A stretch of DNA of 64,000 bases from the NCBI RefSeq assembly GCF_001625595.1, contig NZ_AUXT01000201.1:1-64000 (forward strand), written 5' to 3'. The position numbers and the translations under genes were made by a program. A model generated the notes under the pieces. It worked only from the letters and a program-made list of their open reading frames with translations, searched no databases and was not told the origin of the DNA. Below are positions 34,580 to 44,603 of the stretch, in pieces; the stretch's first letter is position 1; each line of letters starts with the position of its first letter. The DNA comes from Pseudoalteromonas luteoviolacea NCIMB 1942. Lineage in GTDB: Bacteria > Pseudomonadota > Gammaproteobacteria > Enterobacterales > Alteromonadaceae.

Positions 34580-35848
34580 ATGATAGATGGAACGCAGTCT
34601 CAAGATGAATTGATTACGCCAAATAAAACCAAGGGCAAGGTGAAATATGCCTTAATCGCTTTACTAATGACAGTTATGACCGTTGTTTCTATTCCTGCAA
34701 TTAGTCAGTGGTATGCAGGGATCAAAACAGTACCCTATGAGCAGCTTCTGACCGCAAAAGTAGTAAGACAAGATTTAATTCGAGATGTTTCTGTGTCAGG
34801 ACGTTTAGTGGCTGCCAACGCGCCGCAGATATATAGCCCGGAACCTGGTCAAGTAACTTTATTGGCTAAGCCGGGCGATTCAGTGGATAACAACACACTC
34901 ATTGCCCGTATTGAGAGTCCTGAGCTAGATGCTTTGATTGAGCAACAAATGTCGTTATTAGCGCAGCTCAAGCTTGAAGCCGATAGAGGGTTGTTGGCTG
35001 ATGATGAAGCTCAACTTGATTTAGAGCGCAGTTTGGATGAAGCCACTGTCCGCTTAAACGCCGCTAAACGGGAGCAACTCCGTTCACAAGAGTCCTTTGA
35101 AAAACAAGTGATTAGCCAGTTAGATTACGCAAGAAGCCAAGACACATTACTCGAAGCTGATTTGATGCATCAACATGCTCAAAAACGTGTGGATCTGGCA
35201 AAAAAGCGATTAACTTTTGAAGCGAAAACTAGAGATTTTACTGTAAAACGTCAAAAGCAGATCCTTGACGAACTAAAACGAAGAAAGCGTGCTTTAGAGG
35301 TTCAAGCACCGGTGTCCGGAGTTGTTGGCAACTGGCTAGTACAACAAAAAGAAGCGGTGGCAGATGCGCAAGCTCTGATGACCATAGTGGATTTATCTGA
35401 ATACGAAGCAGAGCTTCACGTACCTGAGTTTTACGCTGATGACTTGGGTATTGGGCTCAATGTGGAGCTGACGTTAGCAGGTCAACTACTGGATGGGAAA
35501 ATCAGCTCTGTTTCTCCTGAAATTGACCAGAACCAGATCGTTGTGCGTGTAAAAGTGGCGAGTAACACGGGGACAAAGTTGCGTCAAAACCAGCGTATCA
35601 ATGGCCGGATTGAATTTGAAAAAAAACCGCAGGTATTGCAAGTGAAAAGAGGCCCTTTCCTTAGCGCTTATGGTGGTAAAAAAGCGTTTATTATCGCCGA
35701 AAACGTTGCGAATTTACGTGAAATTAAGACCGGAGCTACCAGTGTGGATTACATTGAGCTAATTGCAGGCGTGAAAGAAGGGGATGAAATCATTATCTCG
35801 GATTACGAGGCGTTTAGCCAAAGTCAGACATTTAATATTGATAAATAA
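34580..35848 (+). CDS. HlyD/MacA-type periplasmic adaptor subunit
   Basis: A 422-residue membrane-fusion protein. One N-terminal helix (about 24-44) precedes a lipoyl/barrel-sandwich half (SPEPGQVTLLAKPGDSVDNNTLIARIESPEL). A long coiled-coil hairpin (about 105-225) follows, then the second lipoyl half (LEVQAPVSGVVGNWLV) and a beta-barrel domain. It would link the ABC permeases to an outer-membrane channel, presumably a TolC encoded elsewhere. ATG 34580 is preferred with AGGTG upstream; GTG 34571 lies inside that ribosome site. It is the first gene of the six-gene operon behind the sigma-54 promoter. Confidence 0.88.
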   Translation: MIDGTQSQDELITPNKTKGKVKYALIALLMTVMTVVSIPAISQWYAGIKTVPYEQLLTAKVVRQDLIRDVSVSGRLVAANAPQIYSPEPGQVTLLAKPGDSVDNNTLIARIESPELDALIEQQMSLLAQLKLEADRGLLADDEAQLDLERSLDEATVRLNAAKREQLRSQESFEKQVISQLDYARSQDTLLEADLMHQHAQKRVDLAKKRLTFEAKTRDFTVKRQKQILDELKRRKRALEVQAPVSGVVGNWLVQQKEAVADAQALMTIVDLSEYEAELHVPEFYADDLGIGLNVELTLAGQLLDGKISSVSPEIDQNQIVVRVKVASNTGTKLRQNQRINGRIEFEKKPQVLQVKRGPFLSAYGGKKAFIIAENVANLREIKTGATSVDYIELIAGVKEGDEIIISDYEAFSQSQTFNIDK

Positions 35849-35874
35849 GAATAAAATTTATAAAGGATAAGATA

Positions 35875-36600
35875 ATGCTTTCAATGAAAAACATTAGCAG
35901 AGTATATAGAAGTGAAACAATTCAAACTCACGCTCTAAGGGACTTTAGTTTAGAGGTCGAGAAAGGAGAGTTTGTTGCGGTCACCGGCCCATCTGGTTCA
36001 GGTAAATCAACATTCTTAAATGTGGCTGGCTTATTAGATGGCTTTACACAAGGCGAATATACCTTAGATGGCACAAACGTTAGTGGTTTATCAGACGATG
36101 ATTTGTCGCGTTTAAGAAATGAAAAAATAGGATTTATTTTTCAAAATTACAACCTCATTCCGGACTATAGCATTTTTGACAATGTTGACATGCCACTACG
36201 CTATCGTGGACTCAGTGCGAAACAAAGACGTAACCGGATAGAATATGCGCTTGAGTTAGTGGGCTTGGCCAGTCGACACAACTATCTACCGAGCCAACTG
36301 TCTGGTGGCCAGCAGCAACGTGTCGCTATTGCAAGAGCTTTAGCAGGAGAGCCGAAAATACTATTAGCAGATGAACCCACTGGTAATTTGGACTCGTTAA
36401 TGGCTAGGCAAATTATGGACTTACTCAAAGAAATCAATGCTGAGGGGAGCACTATTATTATGGTCACACATGACCCGGATCAGGCAAGGGAGGTAAATCG
36501 TAATATACAAATTATTGATGGCCAAATCACCGACTACAGTATTTACGCCCCAATGCAGCCAGACTCGAGCATTGCACTTGATAAACAATTGCCAGCATAA
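35875..36600 (+). CDS. MacB/LolD-class ABC transporter ATPase
   Basis: A 241-residue ATPase. Walker A is GPSGSGKST (38-46), the Q-loop region is FIFQNYNLIPDYS, the signature is LSGGQQQRVAIARAL, Walker B is ILLADEPTGNLD and the switch is VTHDP. It is separated from the adaptor gene by 26 bases, with AAGGATAAG before the ATG. It powers the two FtsX-type permeases that follow; unlike MacB the ATPase is a separate protein. Confidence 0.92.
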   Translation: MLSMKNISRVYRSETIQTHALRDFSLEVEKGEFVAVTGPSGSGKSTFLNVAGLLDGFTQGEYTLDGTNVSGLSDDDLSRLRNEKIGFIFQNYNLIPDYSIFDNVDMPLRYRGLSAKQRRNRIEYALELVGLASRHNYLPSQLSGGQQQRVAIARALAGEPKILLADEPTGNLDSLMARQIMDLLKEINAEGSTIIMVTHDPDQAREVNRNIQIIDGQITDYSIYAPMQPDSSIALDKQLPA

Positions 36601-36620
36601 GAAGGGAGTTAATAATAGAA

Positions 36621-37904
36621 ATGTTTTTATATTACATACATTTATTTGCGCGTAATGTTAAGCGAACGCCACTCTTTTTTGCTCTTGTGGCTTTAACGTT
36701 ATCGATTGGCATTGGCACATTATTAGCTAATTTATCGATGTTGTCTCTTATGTATAAAGATCCGATCCCGGGTAAGAGCGAGCAGATCTTTAACGTAAAT
36801 ATGAATACCTACGCAGGGGCAAACAATCGGTTTGGAAGCATGCATGTACTGAGATACAGTGACGCAAAAGCAATTTTGGACTCGAAGGTTGCGAACAATG
36901 CGACAATGCACTATTCAAGTATGGTTTATAGTCGCAGAGCAGATTCCCAAGACTTAACACGTTATGCCAGTCCAACGCGTGCAACCACGGCCTCATTTTT
37001 TGATGTAATGGGCGCTCAATTTGCCTATGGAGAACCCTGGAAAAATAAACATAGCAATAACATTGTGATTGGTCATGAGCTAAACGCTAAGCTGTTTGGT
37101 GGAGCGAATAGTGTTGGAGAAAAGCTGGAACTGCAAGGCAAAATTTACACAATTGTGGGGGTGCTTAAGCCTTGGGAAATGCGCCCACTGTTTTACCATG
37201 CTTCTGAAGGAAAAGCATTTGATAAGACCGATGATATTTTCGTTCCCATTGAAGTGGCTATCGACAATAATTGGGCTGTTTTTGCTCGCACGATGTCGAC
37301 CGACAGTTATACAACGCTCGACCAAACACGTCAGATTAATGCGTACTACATCCAAGTCTTTGTTGAGCTATTAGATGACAAGCAACGCCTTGCATTTCAG
37401 ACTTTCATAGATGGTTATGCTAATCAGCTGAAAGAAAAAGGTAACCACCGCCATGAGGTAGATAATCGACTCTACAACGTCAAGGAGTGGTTAGATGAAA
37501 ATGAAGTCGTCAATAAAGATCTACTGGCTTTTACGATTGCGACAGGTTTGTTTTTATTGGTTTGTATTTTCAATGCCAACAGTTTGATGTTATCGCGATA
37601 TCAAGCGAGTCAGTTTGAAGCGAACTTAAGACGAGCTGTTGGCGCGAGTAAAAAGCAAGTGTTCTTTCAAGGTGTGGTAGAAAGCATCATACTTGGCTTT
37701 ATCTGCGCGTTACTTTCCTTTGTTTTGGCATTCAGCTTATTAGCCCTTTATAGACAATTATTTGATGAGCTCGCGCCGGTAGCTGAACTGCCGCTGCATA
37801 TGCTTGTAATTGGCTTTGGGGTTGCCTTGACCTCTAGCCTCTTGAGTACAGTATATCCGTTAATTCAAGGTACTCGCACATCACTTGCAAGCATTTTAAA
37901 ATAG
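36621..37904 (+). CDS. FtsX-like ABC transporter permease, first of two
   Basis: A 427-residue inner-membrane protein. TM1 is about 17-40 (FALVALTLSIGIGTLLANLSML). A large periplasmic MacB-type domain (about 45-290) follows, then three C-terminal helices containing FEANLRRAVGASKKQVFFQGVVESIILG, the coupling-helix region of FtsX permeases. It probably forms a heterodimer with the next gene product. GGGAGT precedes the start. The substrate is unknown; peptides, lipids or toxic small molecules are typical for the family. Confidence 0.9.
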   Translation: MFLYYIHLFARNVKRTPLFFALVALTLSIGIGTLLANLSMLSLMYKDPIPGKSEQIFNVNMNTYAGANNRFGSMHVLRYSDAKAILDSKVANNATMHYSSMVYSRRADSQDLTRYASPTRATTASFFDVMGAQFAYGEPWKNKHSNNIVIGHELNAKLFGGANSVGEKLELQGKIYTIVGVLKPWEMRPLFYHASEGKAFDKTDDIFVPIEVAIDNNWAVFARTMSTDSYTTLDQTRQINAYYIQVFVELLDDKQRLAFQTFIDGYANQLKEKGNHRHEVDNRLYNVKEWLDENEVVNKDLLAFTIATGLFLLVCIFNANSLMLSRYQASQFEANLRRAVGASKKQVFFQGVVESIILGFICALLSFVLAFSLLALYRQLFDELAPVAELPLHMLVIGFGVALTSSLLSTVYPLIQGTRTSLASILK

Positions 37905-37913
37905 GGAGTAGCT

Positions 37914-39137
37914 ATGAATATCAAAGCATTAATTAAGTCTATGTTGCTGAGAAAGTTCGCGACAGGGTTGCTGATATTTCAGCTCATTTTAACCCTTGGA
38001 TTAGCTTGTAACAGCTTATTATTGAGTATAGAAGCGAACGATAAATTGTCTCGTGACGTAGGCTTCGAAATGGATAATGTTGTGGCAATTCAAATTCGCC
38101 CCACCTCCGAAGCGTTTCTTGATGCAGACTTTTTCTTGTCTGTTGTCGATGAAGATATGGCTGCGTTGAAAGCATTACTAGAGGTTTCGTTCGTTTCATA
38201 TACGAATCAGCTGCCTTTGATGCATGGTGGTAACTTTCATTCTATTGAAGATATCAACTACCCTGAAGATGCGCCCGTTGATAACCAGTTTAATGGCATT
38301 CCGACGTATTACACTGGTAAAGATTTCTTTCGCCTTCTAGGTGCAAACATGTTTCAGGGTAGGGACTTTGAAGTGGCAGACAATGCAACTCGTGGCTATT
38401 TAGAAGATACTGACTTTGAGCCAAACATTATCTTAACGCGATCGCTTGCTGAAGCTTTATACCCGAATGAGTCAGCAATTGGTAAGCAGACAAGCGAAGG
38501 CCGTATAATTGGGGTGGTGTCAGATATAGCCATTACACCTTCGCGACAATATGCACATCATGGCATTTTTAAATTTAGAAATATGGCACGCGCGCAAGCT
38601 AGATTGTTCTATCTGCTCAAAGTGACGCCTGGAAAGTTACAGGAAACTAAAAACAAAGCCATTGAAGCGTTGAAGAAGGTTCATCCTGAGCGTGATATTA
38701 GAGATATCTTTACAATGACACAGCATCACAGTGACTATTATAAAGAAGCGACGAGTTTGGCAATTTTGTTTAGCTTATTAACGGCATTCATGCTTTTTGT
38801 AACCATGATAAGCAGCTTTGCTCATGCACATTTTCATGCCTCAAAACAGAAGAAATTAATCGGGATCAGGCGTGCATTGGGAGCGCGGAAAAAAGACGTA
38901 TTACTCTATGTTATGAGTGAAAACTGGTTAATTAGCGTGATTGCCGCAGGGTTAGGTATTGCCAGTGTGATTGCCATTAATATGCTACTGGGTAAGGTGA
39001 TTTCAATGCCTAAGCCCGATGTTACCAGTTATTTAAGTTGTGTTATTATCGTGTTTATCTCTGGTACACTGGCAACTTGGTTACCAGCTTGGAAAACAAC
39101 AAAAATCGCGCCCGTTACGGCTACCCGAACGGTATAA
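37914..39137 (+). CDS. FtsX-like ABC transporter permease, second of two
   Basis: A 407-residue paralogue of the previous gene product with the same layout: TM1 about 17-38, a periplasmic domain to about 280, then three helices with KKLIGIRRALGARKKDVLLYVMSENW. It starts 9 bases after the first permease (AGGGAGTAGCT ribosome site). Two different permeases plus a separate ATPase suggest an asymmetric heterodimeric exporter, unlike homodimeric MacB. Confidence 0.9.
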   Translation: MNIKALIKSMLLRKFATGLLIFQLILTLGLACNSLLLSIEANDKLSRDVGFEMDNVVAIQIRPTSEAFLDADFFLSVVDEDMAALKALLEVSFVSYTNQLPLMHGGNFHSIEDINYPEDAPVDNQFNGIPTYYTGKDFFRLLGANMFQGRDFEVADNATRGYLEDTDFEPNIILTRSLAEALYPNESAIGKQTSEGRIIGVVSDIAITPSRQYAHHGIFKFRNMARAQARLFYLLKVTPGKLQETKNKAIEALKKVHPERDIRDIFTMTQHHSDYYKEATSLAILFSLLTAFMLFVTMISSFAHAHFHASKQKKLIGIRRALGARKKDVLLYVMSENWLISVIAAGLGIASVIAINMLLGKVISMPKPDVTSYLSCVIIVFISGTLATWLPAWKTTKIAPVTATRTV

Positions 39138-39190
39138 AAAAGGATATATACCCTGCTTGTAATTTGTCGAGCAGGGTTAGATAACAAGTT

Positions 39191-40456
39191 ATGAACACAA
39201 TTCTCATTGTTGATGATAACCCCGATATTTTGGATGCATTAGATCTATTGCTGAGCATACATAATTACAAAGTGCTAAGTGCTTCTAATGTGAAAGAGGC
39301 TTTATTGAGTGTATCTCGGCAAAAAATTGACCTCGTGATTCAAGATATGAATTTCAGTGAAGGCACGACATCGGGTGAAGAGGGCAAACAGCTTTTTTAT
39401 ACGATAAAAGCACTTAATCCAACTTTACCCGTTATAGTTATAACAGCATGGAGTCAGTTGGAAACCGCCATAACGTTAATAAAGTCTGGGGCTGCTGATT
39501 ACCTACCCAAACCTTGGGACGACCACACGCTGCTTGAAACAATAACTGAACACATTTCTGGCTCAATCCAGCCTGATGAAAACAATGCACTTATTTATCA
39601 AAGTAAAGAAATGGCAGAGCTTGTCTTTACCGCAACGAAGGTAGCTGCCGCACAGATAAATATACTAATCACAGGCCCAAATGGTTCGGGAAAAGAAAAG
39701 CTAGCGGACTTTATTCATCAAAAATCAAGCCGAGTGTGCGCACCGTTTATAAAAGTCAACATGGGGGCAATTCCACAAGATTTAATGGAAGCGGAGCTGT
39801 TTGGCGCTGAAAAAGGTGCATTTACTGGTGCAAACCAAGCTCGTGCAGGGCGCTTTGAAGCCGCTGATGGCGGTACTTTGTTTTTAGATGAGATCGGCAA
39901 TTTAACTTTATCCGGTCAAATGAAATTACTGCGAGTTTTGCAAACTGGGGAGTTTGAGCGGTTGGGTTCGAATGTGACGCAAAAAGTGGATGTGAGGGTC
40001 ATTAGTGCGACTAATGCAAACTTGCTGATAGACATTAAAAATGGCGCTTTTAGGGAGGATTTATATTATCGCTTAAATGGCATGGAATTATCCATCTTGC
40101 CATTGAACAAACGCAAAGGCGACATTTTGCCCCTTGCTCAGTATTTTATCGGAGGTAATGCGACTCTCTCAAAAGACGCTGAGCAGTTCTTACTGCAACA
40201 CAGTTGGCCTGGCAACGTGAGAGAGTTAGAAAATACTTGCAAGCGAGCGCTGATTTTTGCTGAGGATGGGCGAGTGACAACCAGCGCGCTCACTGGCCAA
40301 GCGCAATCAGCGACTTTGAGCGAGAAAGATCATATATCTGCGGTGTTAGAAAAACATGATTGGACTATCGCACATGCAGCACAAGAGCTTGGTTTAAGCA
40401 GGCAAACGCTATACCGACGTATAGAAAAGTTTAAACTGGTCAAGGGTGAACAGTAG
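39191..40456 (+). CDS. NtrC-family sigma-54-dependent response regulator
   Basis: A 421-residue activator. The receiver (1-120) has D8/D9, phospho-acceptor D52 and K107. The AAA+ domain (about 135-360) has Walker A GPNGSGKE (162-169), the sigma-54 contact loop GAFTGA (209-214) and Walker B GGTLFLDEIGN. A Fis-type helix-turn-helix is at the C-terminus (AAQELGLSRQTLYRRIEKF). The intact GAFTGA loop means it should activate RpoN promoters, and such a promoter with upstream inverted repeats heads this same operon. Autoregulation is therefore likely. Confidence 0.92.
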   Translation: MNTILIVDDNPDILDALDLLLSIHNYKVLSASNVKEALLSVSRQKIDLVIQDMNFSEGTTSGEEGKQLFYTIKALNPTLPVIVITAWSQLETAITLIKSGAADYLPKPWDDHTLLETITEHISGSIQPDENNALIYQSKEMAELVFTATKVAAAQINILITGPNGSGKEKLADFIHQKSSRVCAPFIKVNMGAIPQDLMEAELFGAEKGAFTGANQARAGRFEAADGGTLFLDEIGNLTLSGQMKLLRVLQTGEFERLGSNVTQKVDVRVISATNANLLIDIKNGAFREDLYYRLNGMELSILPLNKRKGDILPLAQYFIGGNATLSKDAEQFLLQHSWPGNVRELENTCKRALIFAEDGRVTTSALTGQAQSATLSEKDHISAVLEKHDWTIAHAAQELGLSRQTLYRRIEKFKLVKGEQ

Positions 40457-40457
40457 C

Positions 40458-41747
40458 ATGCTATGGGCGGCATTTATTGGGCAAACGTTATTCTTTCTTG
40501 CGACTTACTTATTTATCAATCAATACCCATGGTTGCTACTAGTTGCAGGCGTTAGCTTTAATGGTGTGATTGGATACCTAATCCATCAAAGGTCTAAACA
40601 ACTGAAAAACGCAGATCGCAGCCTAGAGCAAGGTTTGTTAAGCCTTATGGACTCGGACTTTTCTGTCAGCATCCCTGCTGCTAACGGTGATAGTCGAGGC
40701 GCAATTTCTGAATTGTTTAATCGATGTACGGATAAATTGAGAAAAGAGCGCCAACACCTATATCAACGAGAGATGCTGCTTGATAAGGTGCTGAATACTT
40801 CTCCGGTTGTGACCTTTCTGGTAGATATTAATCAAAGAATCATCTTTGCCAATCGAGCTGCGGAGCTGATGTTCAATCATGGCAACTCAATTTTGGGCTA
40901 TAGCTGGAGTGATGTTTGCGCTAAATTAACCCCCGATTTTGTGCAAGCTTTACAACAAAGTGGCGAGAGCATATTCACGTTAAAAAATGCACAAGGTGAA
41001 GAGCAAGCGTGGCATTTAGCGAAGTCTGGAGTGCGGATACACCAAGCCAATAACACTTTGTATTTACTTAAGTCCATTACCAATGAATTGAATCGGCAAG
41101 AAGTTCAAACATGGAAAAAAGTGATCAGAGTGATTAGTCATGAACTCAATAACTCAATAGCTCCCATCAGCTCAATGTGTCACTCGGGACAATTGTTGGC
41201 TAAAAATCTAGACGAGCCTAGGCTAGACCGAGTATTTAGTTCAATATCTCGACGAGTTGGTCACCTAAATGAGTTCATTAAAGGCTATGGTGCGCTGTCT
41301 AAGCTAAAAATGCCAGACAAGCGCCTTATAGATTGGCACGAGCTATTAGAGCAAATCGGCGCGTTATACACATTTGATCTGATCGCAGACATTCCCAAAG
41401 CCGAAGTTTATGCGGATGAACATCAAATAGAGCAGGTGTTAATCAATATTTTAAAAAATGCACATGAGGCGTACTCAGAATTAGCTCTCATTGGAGAGGT
41501 GTCTTTGGCTATTAGTGAGCAGAGTCAAGGTGGTATTGGCATAGAGATCTCTGATAATGGACCTGGCATGGCCCCTGAAGTCTTAGAAAATGCCTTATTA
41601 CCATTCTACTCTACTAAACATTCAGGGACTGGCCTTGGCCTCGCACTGTGTCGAGAAATAATTGAAGCGCATCAAGGTAAACTGTCTTTTTATAATCGCA
41701 AAAGTGGTGGATTAACGGTACGTATTTTTCTGCCACCTCAATTGTAA
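40458..41747 (+). CDS. Sensor histidine kinase, NtrB/NtrY-like
   Basis: A 429-residue kinase with two N-terminal membrane helices (about 5-42), a PAS domain (about 105-205) and HisKA with H228 in VISHELNNSIAPISSM, the H-box form seen in NtrY-like kinases. The HATPase has NILKNAHEAY, ISDNGPGMAP and GTGLGLAL. With almost no periplasmic loop it probably senses membrane or cytoplasmic cues. The start at ATG 40458 lies one base past the regulator's stop. GTG 40446 inside that gene is an alternative. It is the cognate partner of the upstream NtrC-type protein. Confidence 0.88.
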   Translation: MLWAAFIGQTLFFLATYLFINQYPWLLLVAGVSFNGVIGYLIHQRSKQLKNADRSLEQGLLSLMDSDFSVSIPAANGDSRGAISELFNRCTDKLRKERQHLYQREMLLDKVLNTSPVVTFLVDINQRIIFANRAAELMFNHGNSILGYSWSDVCAKLTPDFVQALQQSGESIFTLKNAQGEEQAWHLAKSGVRIHQANNTLYLLKSITNELNRQEVQTWKKVIRVISHELNNSIAPISSMCHSGQLLAKNLDEPRLDRVFSSISRRVGHLNEFIKGYGALSKLKMPDKRLIDWHELLEQIGALYTFDLIADIPKAEVYADEHQIEQVLINILKNAHEAYSELALIGEVSLAISEQSQGGIGIEISDNGPGMAPEVLENALLPFYSTKHSGTGLGLALCREIIEAHQGKLSFYNRKSGGLTVRIFLPPQL

Positions 41748-42027
41748 TAGTCGTAAGGGCAATAGCTGAGTTGGTTTATGAGCCTAACTTTCACAATTTG
41801 TTACAGAACAATTGCTTAAGGTGCTTGTTTGTTTTTCTTAACGGGACTAAATTGGAGGTTAAGGAATAATCCGAAAGTGTGAGTGATTTGTTAGGTAATG
41901 AGTTATTTCAACTTATTATCGTTTAATGCTCTGCACTTTTGGTGGCTGAGTCTTTCCTCCTGCGCAAGGATGGATATGGTGGATGGACACATAAACAAAG
42001 CCTTATTCTTTAAATACACCGAGAGTT

Positions 42028-43827
42028 TTAATGGGGTGAACCTTCAGTATGTATTGGCAAAACAAGAGTAAATTGACAGTATTTACCCTCTTGTGAGTCA
42101 ACGAGTAATTTGCCTCCGAGTCTTTTGCTCAAATTATAGCTGACGGAGAGCCCCAGTCCCGTCCCTTCACCCACTGCTTTGGTGGTATAAAATGGATCGA
42201 AAACACGTTTTTGTTTTCCAATACTGATACCTGGACCATTATCTCTAACAGAGATATTAATAGCCCCGTTAGTTTCTTCCGAACTGACTTCAATTTCAGG
42301 TTCGGTTGATGGGTCATTTGCCAATGCTTGATACGCATTTTTGATTAAGTTAGTAAGTATTTGTTGAATGAACCCTGCATTTGAAACGATTTCGCTGTGG
42401 TGCGTGAAGCGAGTTTTAATAGGGATATCGCTGGCGTTTGTCGAACGTAGGAGCGTCAGGCTTTGTGATAACAAAGCGTTAAGGTCAAGTTCTGTGCGCT
42501 GAGCTTTGCCATTAAAAGATTGTAAATCTTTAATTATTTCACTGACTCTAGTTAGGCCCATCTGGGATTGGGCTACAATTTCGCGCATATCATCGTAGAT
42601 AAAATCAATTTCCGATTGGCCCCGATAATGGGTTATCTCATCTTTGATCTCATCTCTTCTATTTTGGTTGCCGATTTCAACGGCGCTTAAAAATTGGTCA
42701 TGCAAATTTTGCAGGTTTAAAATACTATCAAGGTAGTTGTCCATCGAACCAAAATTACTGAGGACAAAAGACAAAGGGTTATTGATTTCATGGGCAATGC
42801 CAGCTGCAAATTGCCCTACTGTTGCCATCTTCTCGCTGTGTGCGAGCTGTTCTTGTGTCTCTTTTAGTTCAATCAGGGCGCTTTTGAGCCGTGTGCATTG
42901 CTTTTTTAGCCGTCTTTCAGACTCTTTACGCTCGAGCAGCATAGTGAGCTGTTCAGCAGCTTTACTGATTACATCGATTTGACGCATCGAGACAGACTCC
43001 ATCGCATTCTCATCAATGAAAAACACCATGAGCTCCAAGACTTTGCCATAAACTACGATTGGGAAGATAAGATAACTACTTAGTTTCAACTTGAGCAATT
43101 GACTCAAAGCGGAAAATGAGTCAATGCTTGGTAGTAGATCAATTTGCGGCTTTTTCTCATTGAGGGCCCGTTGCAGGTAGGGTGGTAAAGCGGGGAGCTG
43201 AAAAGCTTGTATTAAGGTGCTTTCAAGTTCGCCTAAATCAGGGGAGCAGCTTGTTATTGTTCCTTCTCCTTGCGCATTGACTTTGATTCTGCATTGAACA
43301 GAAGCGCAAGCGATACTAGATAGAGCTTGCATAAATTTAAGCATGACCTCGTTCACGTTGTTATTATTTCGATGTAAGTGAGCGACACTCATCAATAAGT
43401 TACTCTCAGCTTGATGCTGCTCAGCGACTTGCACAAAACGTCGCCAAGCTTTGATATTGCGATCAATAACGCTCTGGTTAAGCGCTCTTTTGTCTGTAGA
43501 TAAAGTAATAAAGCTGGCGATGCTGTATTCTTCTATCCAGTTTAACGCATCCGGCATATGCTCTGGTGGGTGAGCGACGATAAAAATTGCGTCTTTGTCT
43601 TGCATGGCATTTCGGATATGCGATAAAGCTTGACTGGCCAATTGCTCTGATTCGTTATCATTCACATATAAAACTAAGACGCCGGGACGGTGCTTTCTAT
43701 AGGCTTTTTTAAAGAGCTTAAAGTTTTCTGCATTGTGCGTTTCACATTGTGATTGCGTTAAAATGACTTCTAACTCCTCAGAAGTTGACCCAGATACAAC
43801 GACTATTTGGTTGTTTAAATTGTCCAT
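42028..43827 (-). CDS. Cytoplasmic histidine kinase with GAF-like sensor
   Basis: A 599-residue soluble kinase. Residues about 5-125 resemble a receiver-like fold without the normal Asp pocket. A GAF-like domain covers about 140-300, a coiled coil about 300-335, HisKA has H346 (GIAHEINNPLSFVLS) and HATPase ends with NLIKNAYQAL, VRDNGPGIS and GEGTGLGLSVSYNL. No membrane helix is present. It is divergent from the BLUF photoreceptor gene with 101 bases between starts, so a light-linked signalling role is possible but unproven. No response regulator gene adjoins it. Confidence 0.87.
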   Translation of the reverse strand: MDNLNNQIVVVSGSTSEELEVILTQSQCETHNAENFKLFKKAYRKHRPGVLVLYVNDNESEQLASQALSHIRNAMQDKDAIFIVAHPPEHMPDALNWIEEYSIASFITLSTDKRALNQSVIDRNIKAWRRFVQVAEQHQAESNLLMSVAHLHRNNNNVNEVMLKFMQALSSIACASVQCRIKVNAQGEGTITSCSPDLGELESTLIQAFQLPALPPYLQRALNEKKPQIDLLPSIDSFSALSQLLKLKLSSYLIFPIVVYGKVLELMVFFIDENAMESVSMRQIDVISKAAEQLTMLLERKESERRLKKQCTRLKSALIELKETQEQLAHSEKMATVGQFAAGIAHEINNPLSFVLSNFGSMDNYLDSILNLQNLHDQFLSAVEIGNQNRRDEIKDEITHYRGQSEIDFIYDDMREIVAQSQMGLTRVSEIIKDLQSFNGKAQRTELDLNALLSQSLTLLRSTNASDIPIKTRFTHHSEIVSNAGFIQQILTNLIKNAYQALANDPSTEPEIEVSSEETNGAINISVRDNGPGISIGKQKRVFDPFYTTKAVGEGTGLGLSVSYNLSKRLGGKLLVDSQEGKYCQFTLVLPIHTEGSPH

Positions 43828-43928
43828 AACTCAGAGCACCTTGCCTTGTTTTTTGTTTAACTATAGCCAATGATTAAATTTTGGGCGAAAGATCAGCTGT
43901 GTCAATAAATTACTAGGAGAGTGATAAA

Positions 43929-44345
43929 ATGAAATTAGTTAGATTGGTATATTACAGTCAGGCTTCACGGACCATGAACTTGTCAGACTTACGCAATATT
44001 TTAGAGACTGCTCGTTCTAACAATAATGAATTAAAGGTTTGCGGTATGTTGTGTTTTGAAAACGAGTTTTTCTTGCAAGCGCTTGAAGGAGAGAGAGAAA
44101 CAGTAAATGAGTTGTATTTGGATATCGCGGATGATCCGCGACATGAAGGTGCGACTATACTAGGTTACGACGAAGTTGAACAGCCGACCTTTGAGCTCTG
44201 GAAAATGGGGTATGCTGCTGGCTCCGAAGCCTTTTATGAACTGCTGCGTAAAAATGGTCAAGTTGAATTTGACCCTGAAGATATGTCTAAAGAACAGGCT
44301 TTATCATTTTTGAAAGGTATGGCCGCTTGTCAAACCGAAGTCTAG
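43929..44345 (+). CDS. BLUF-domain blue-light photoreceptor
   Basis: A 138-residue protein that is essentially one BLUF domain (about 1-98) plus a 40-residue helical tail. By position it carries the full photocycle set known from PixD-type proteins: Y8, N32, Q50, W91 and M93 (RLVYYSQA; NNNEL; FFLQALEG; LWKMGY). FAD binding and blue-light response are therefore expected. There is no fused output domain, so it must act through a partner protein. The divergent kinase gene is the nearest candidate. AGGAGAGTG precedes the ATG. Confidence 0.93.
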   Translation: MKLVRLVYYSQASRTMNLSDLRNILETARSNNNELKVCGMLCFENEFFLQALEGERETVNELYLDIADDPRHEGATILGYDEVEQPTFELWKMGYAAGSEAFYELLRKNGQVEFDPEDMSKEQALSFLKGMAACQTEV

Positions 44346-44603
44346 ATACTCGTTATGCTATTGCCAATTTTATGCATTGAAACCTTTTTGGGCTTCAACA
44401 AATTATTAATTGGTTTTCACTTCCTTCTACAGCCAGTGCTGCTTTTTCTTTGTGAGGGGGCAGCAGCGGCTAATTTATAGAGTCGTTTCGACAGTTTTCA
44501 ACGCTTGATGCTCTAGCACATATCTTATCCTTGTTAAGTCTGTCTAACAAACATGGCTGCCACGAGTAGCTGGAAAGCTCGTTATCGCTTAAAATGACAA
44601 AGA
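44346..44603. other. Gap after the BLUF gene
   Basis: No gene or clear control element seen. Confidence 0.3.
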
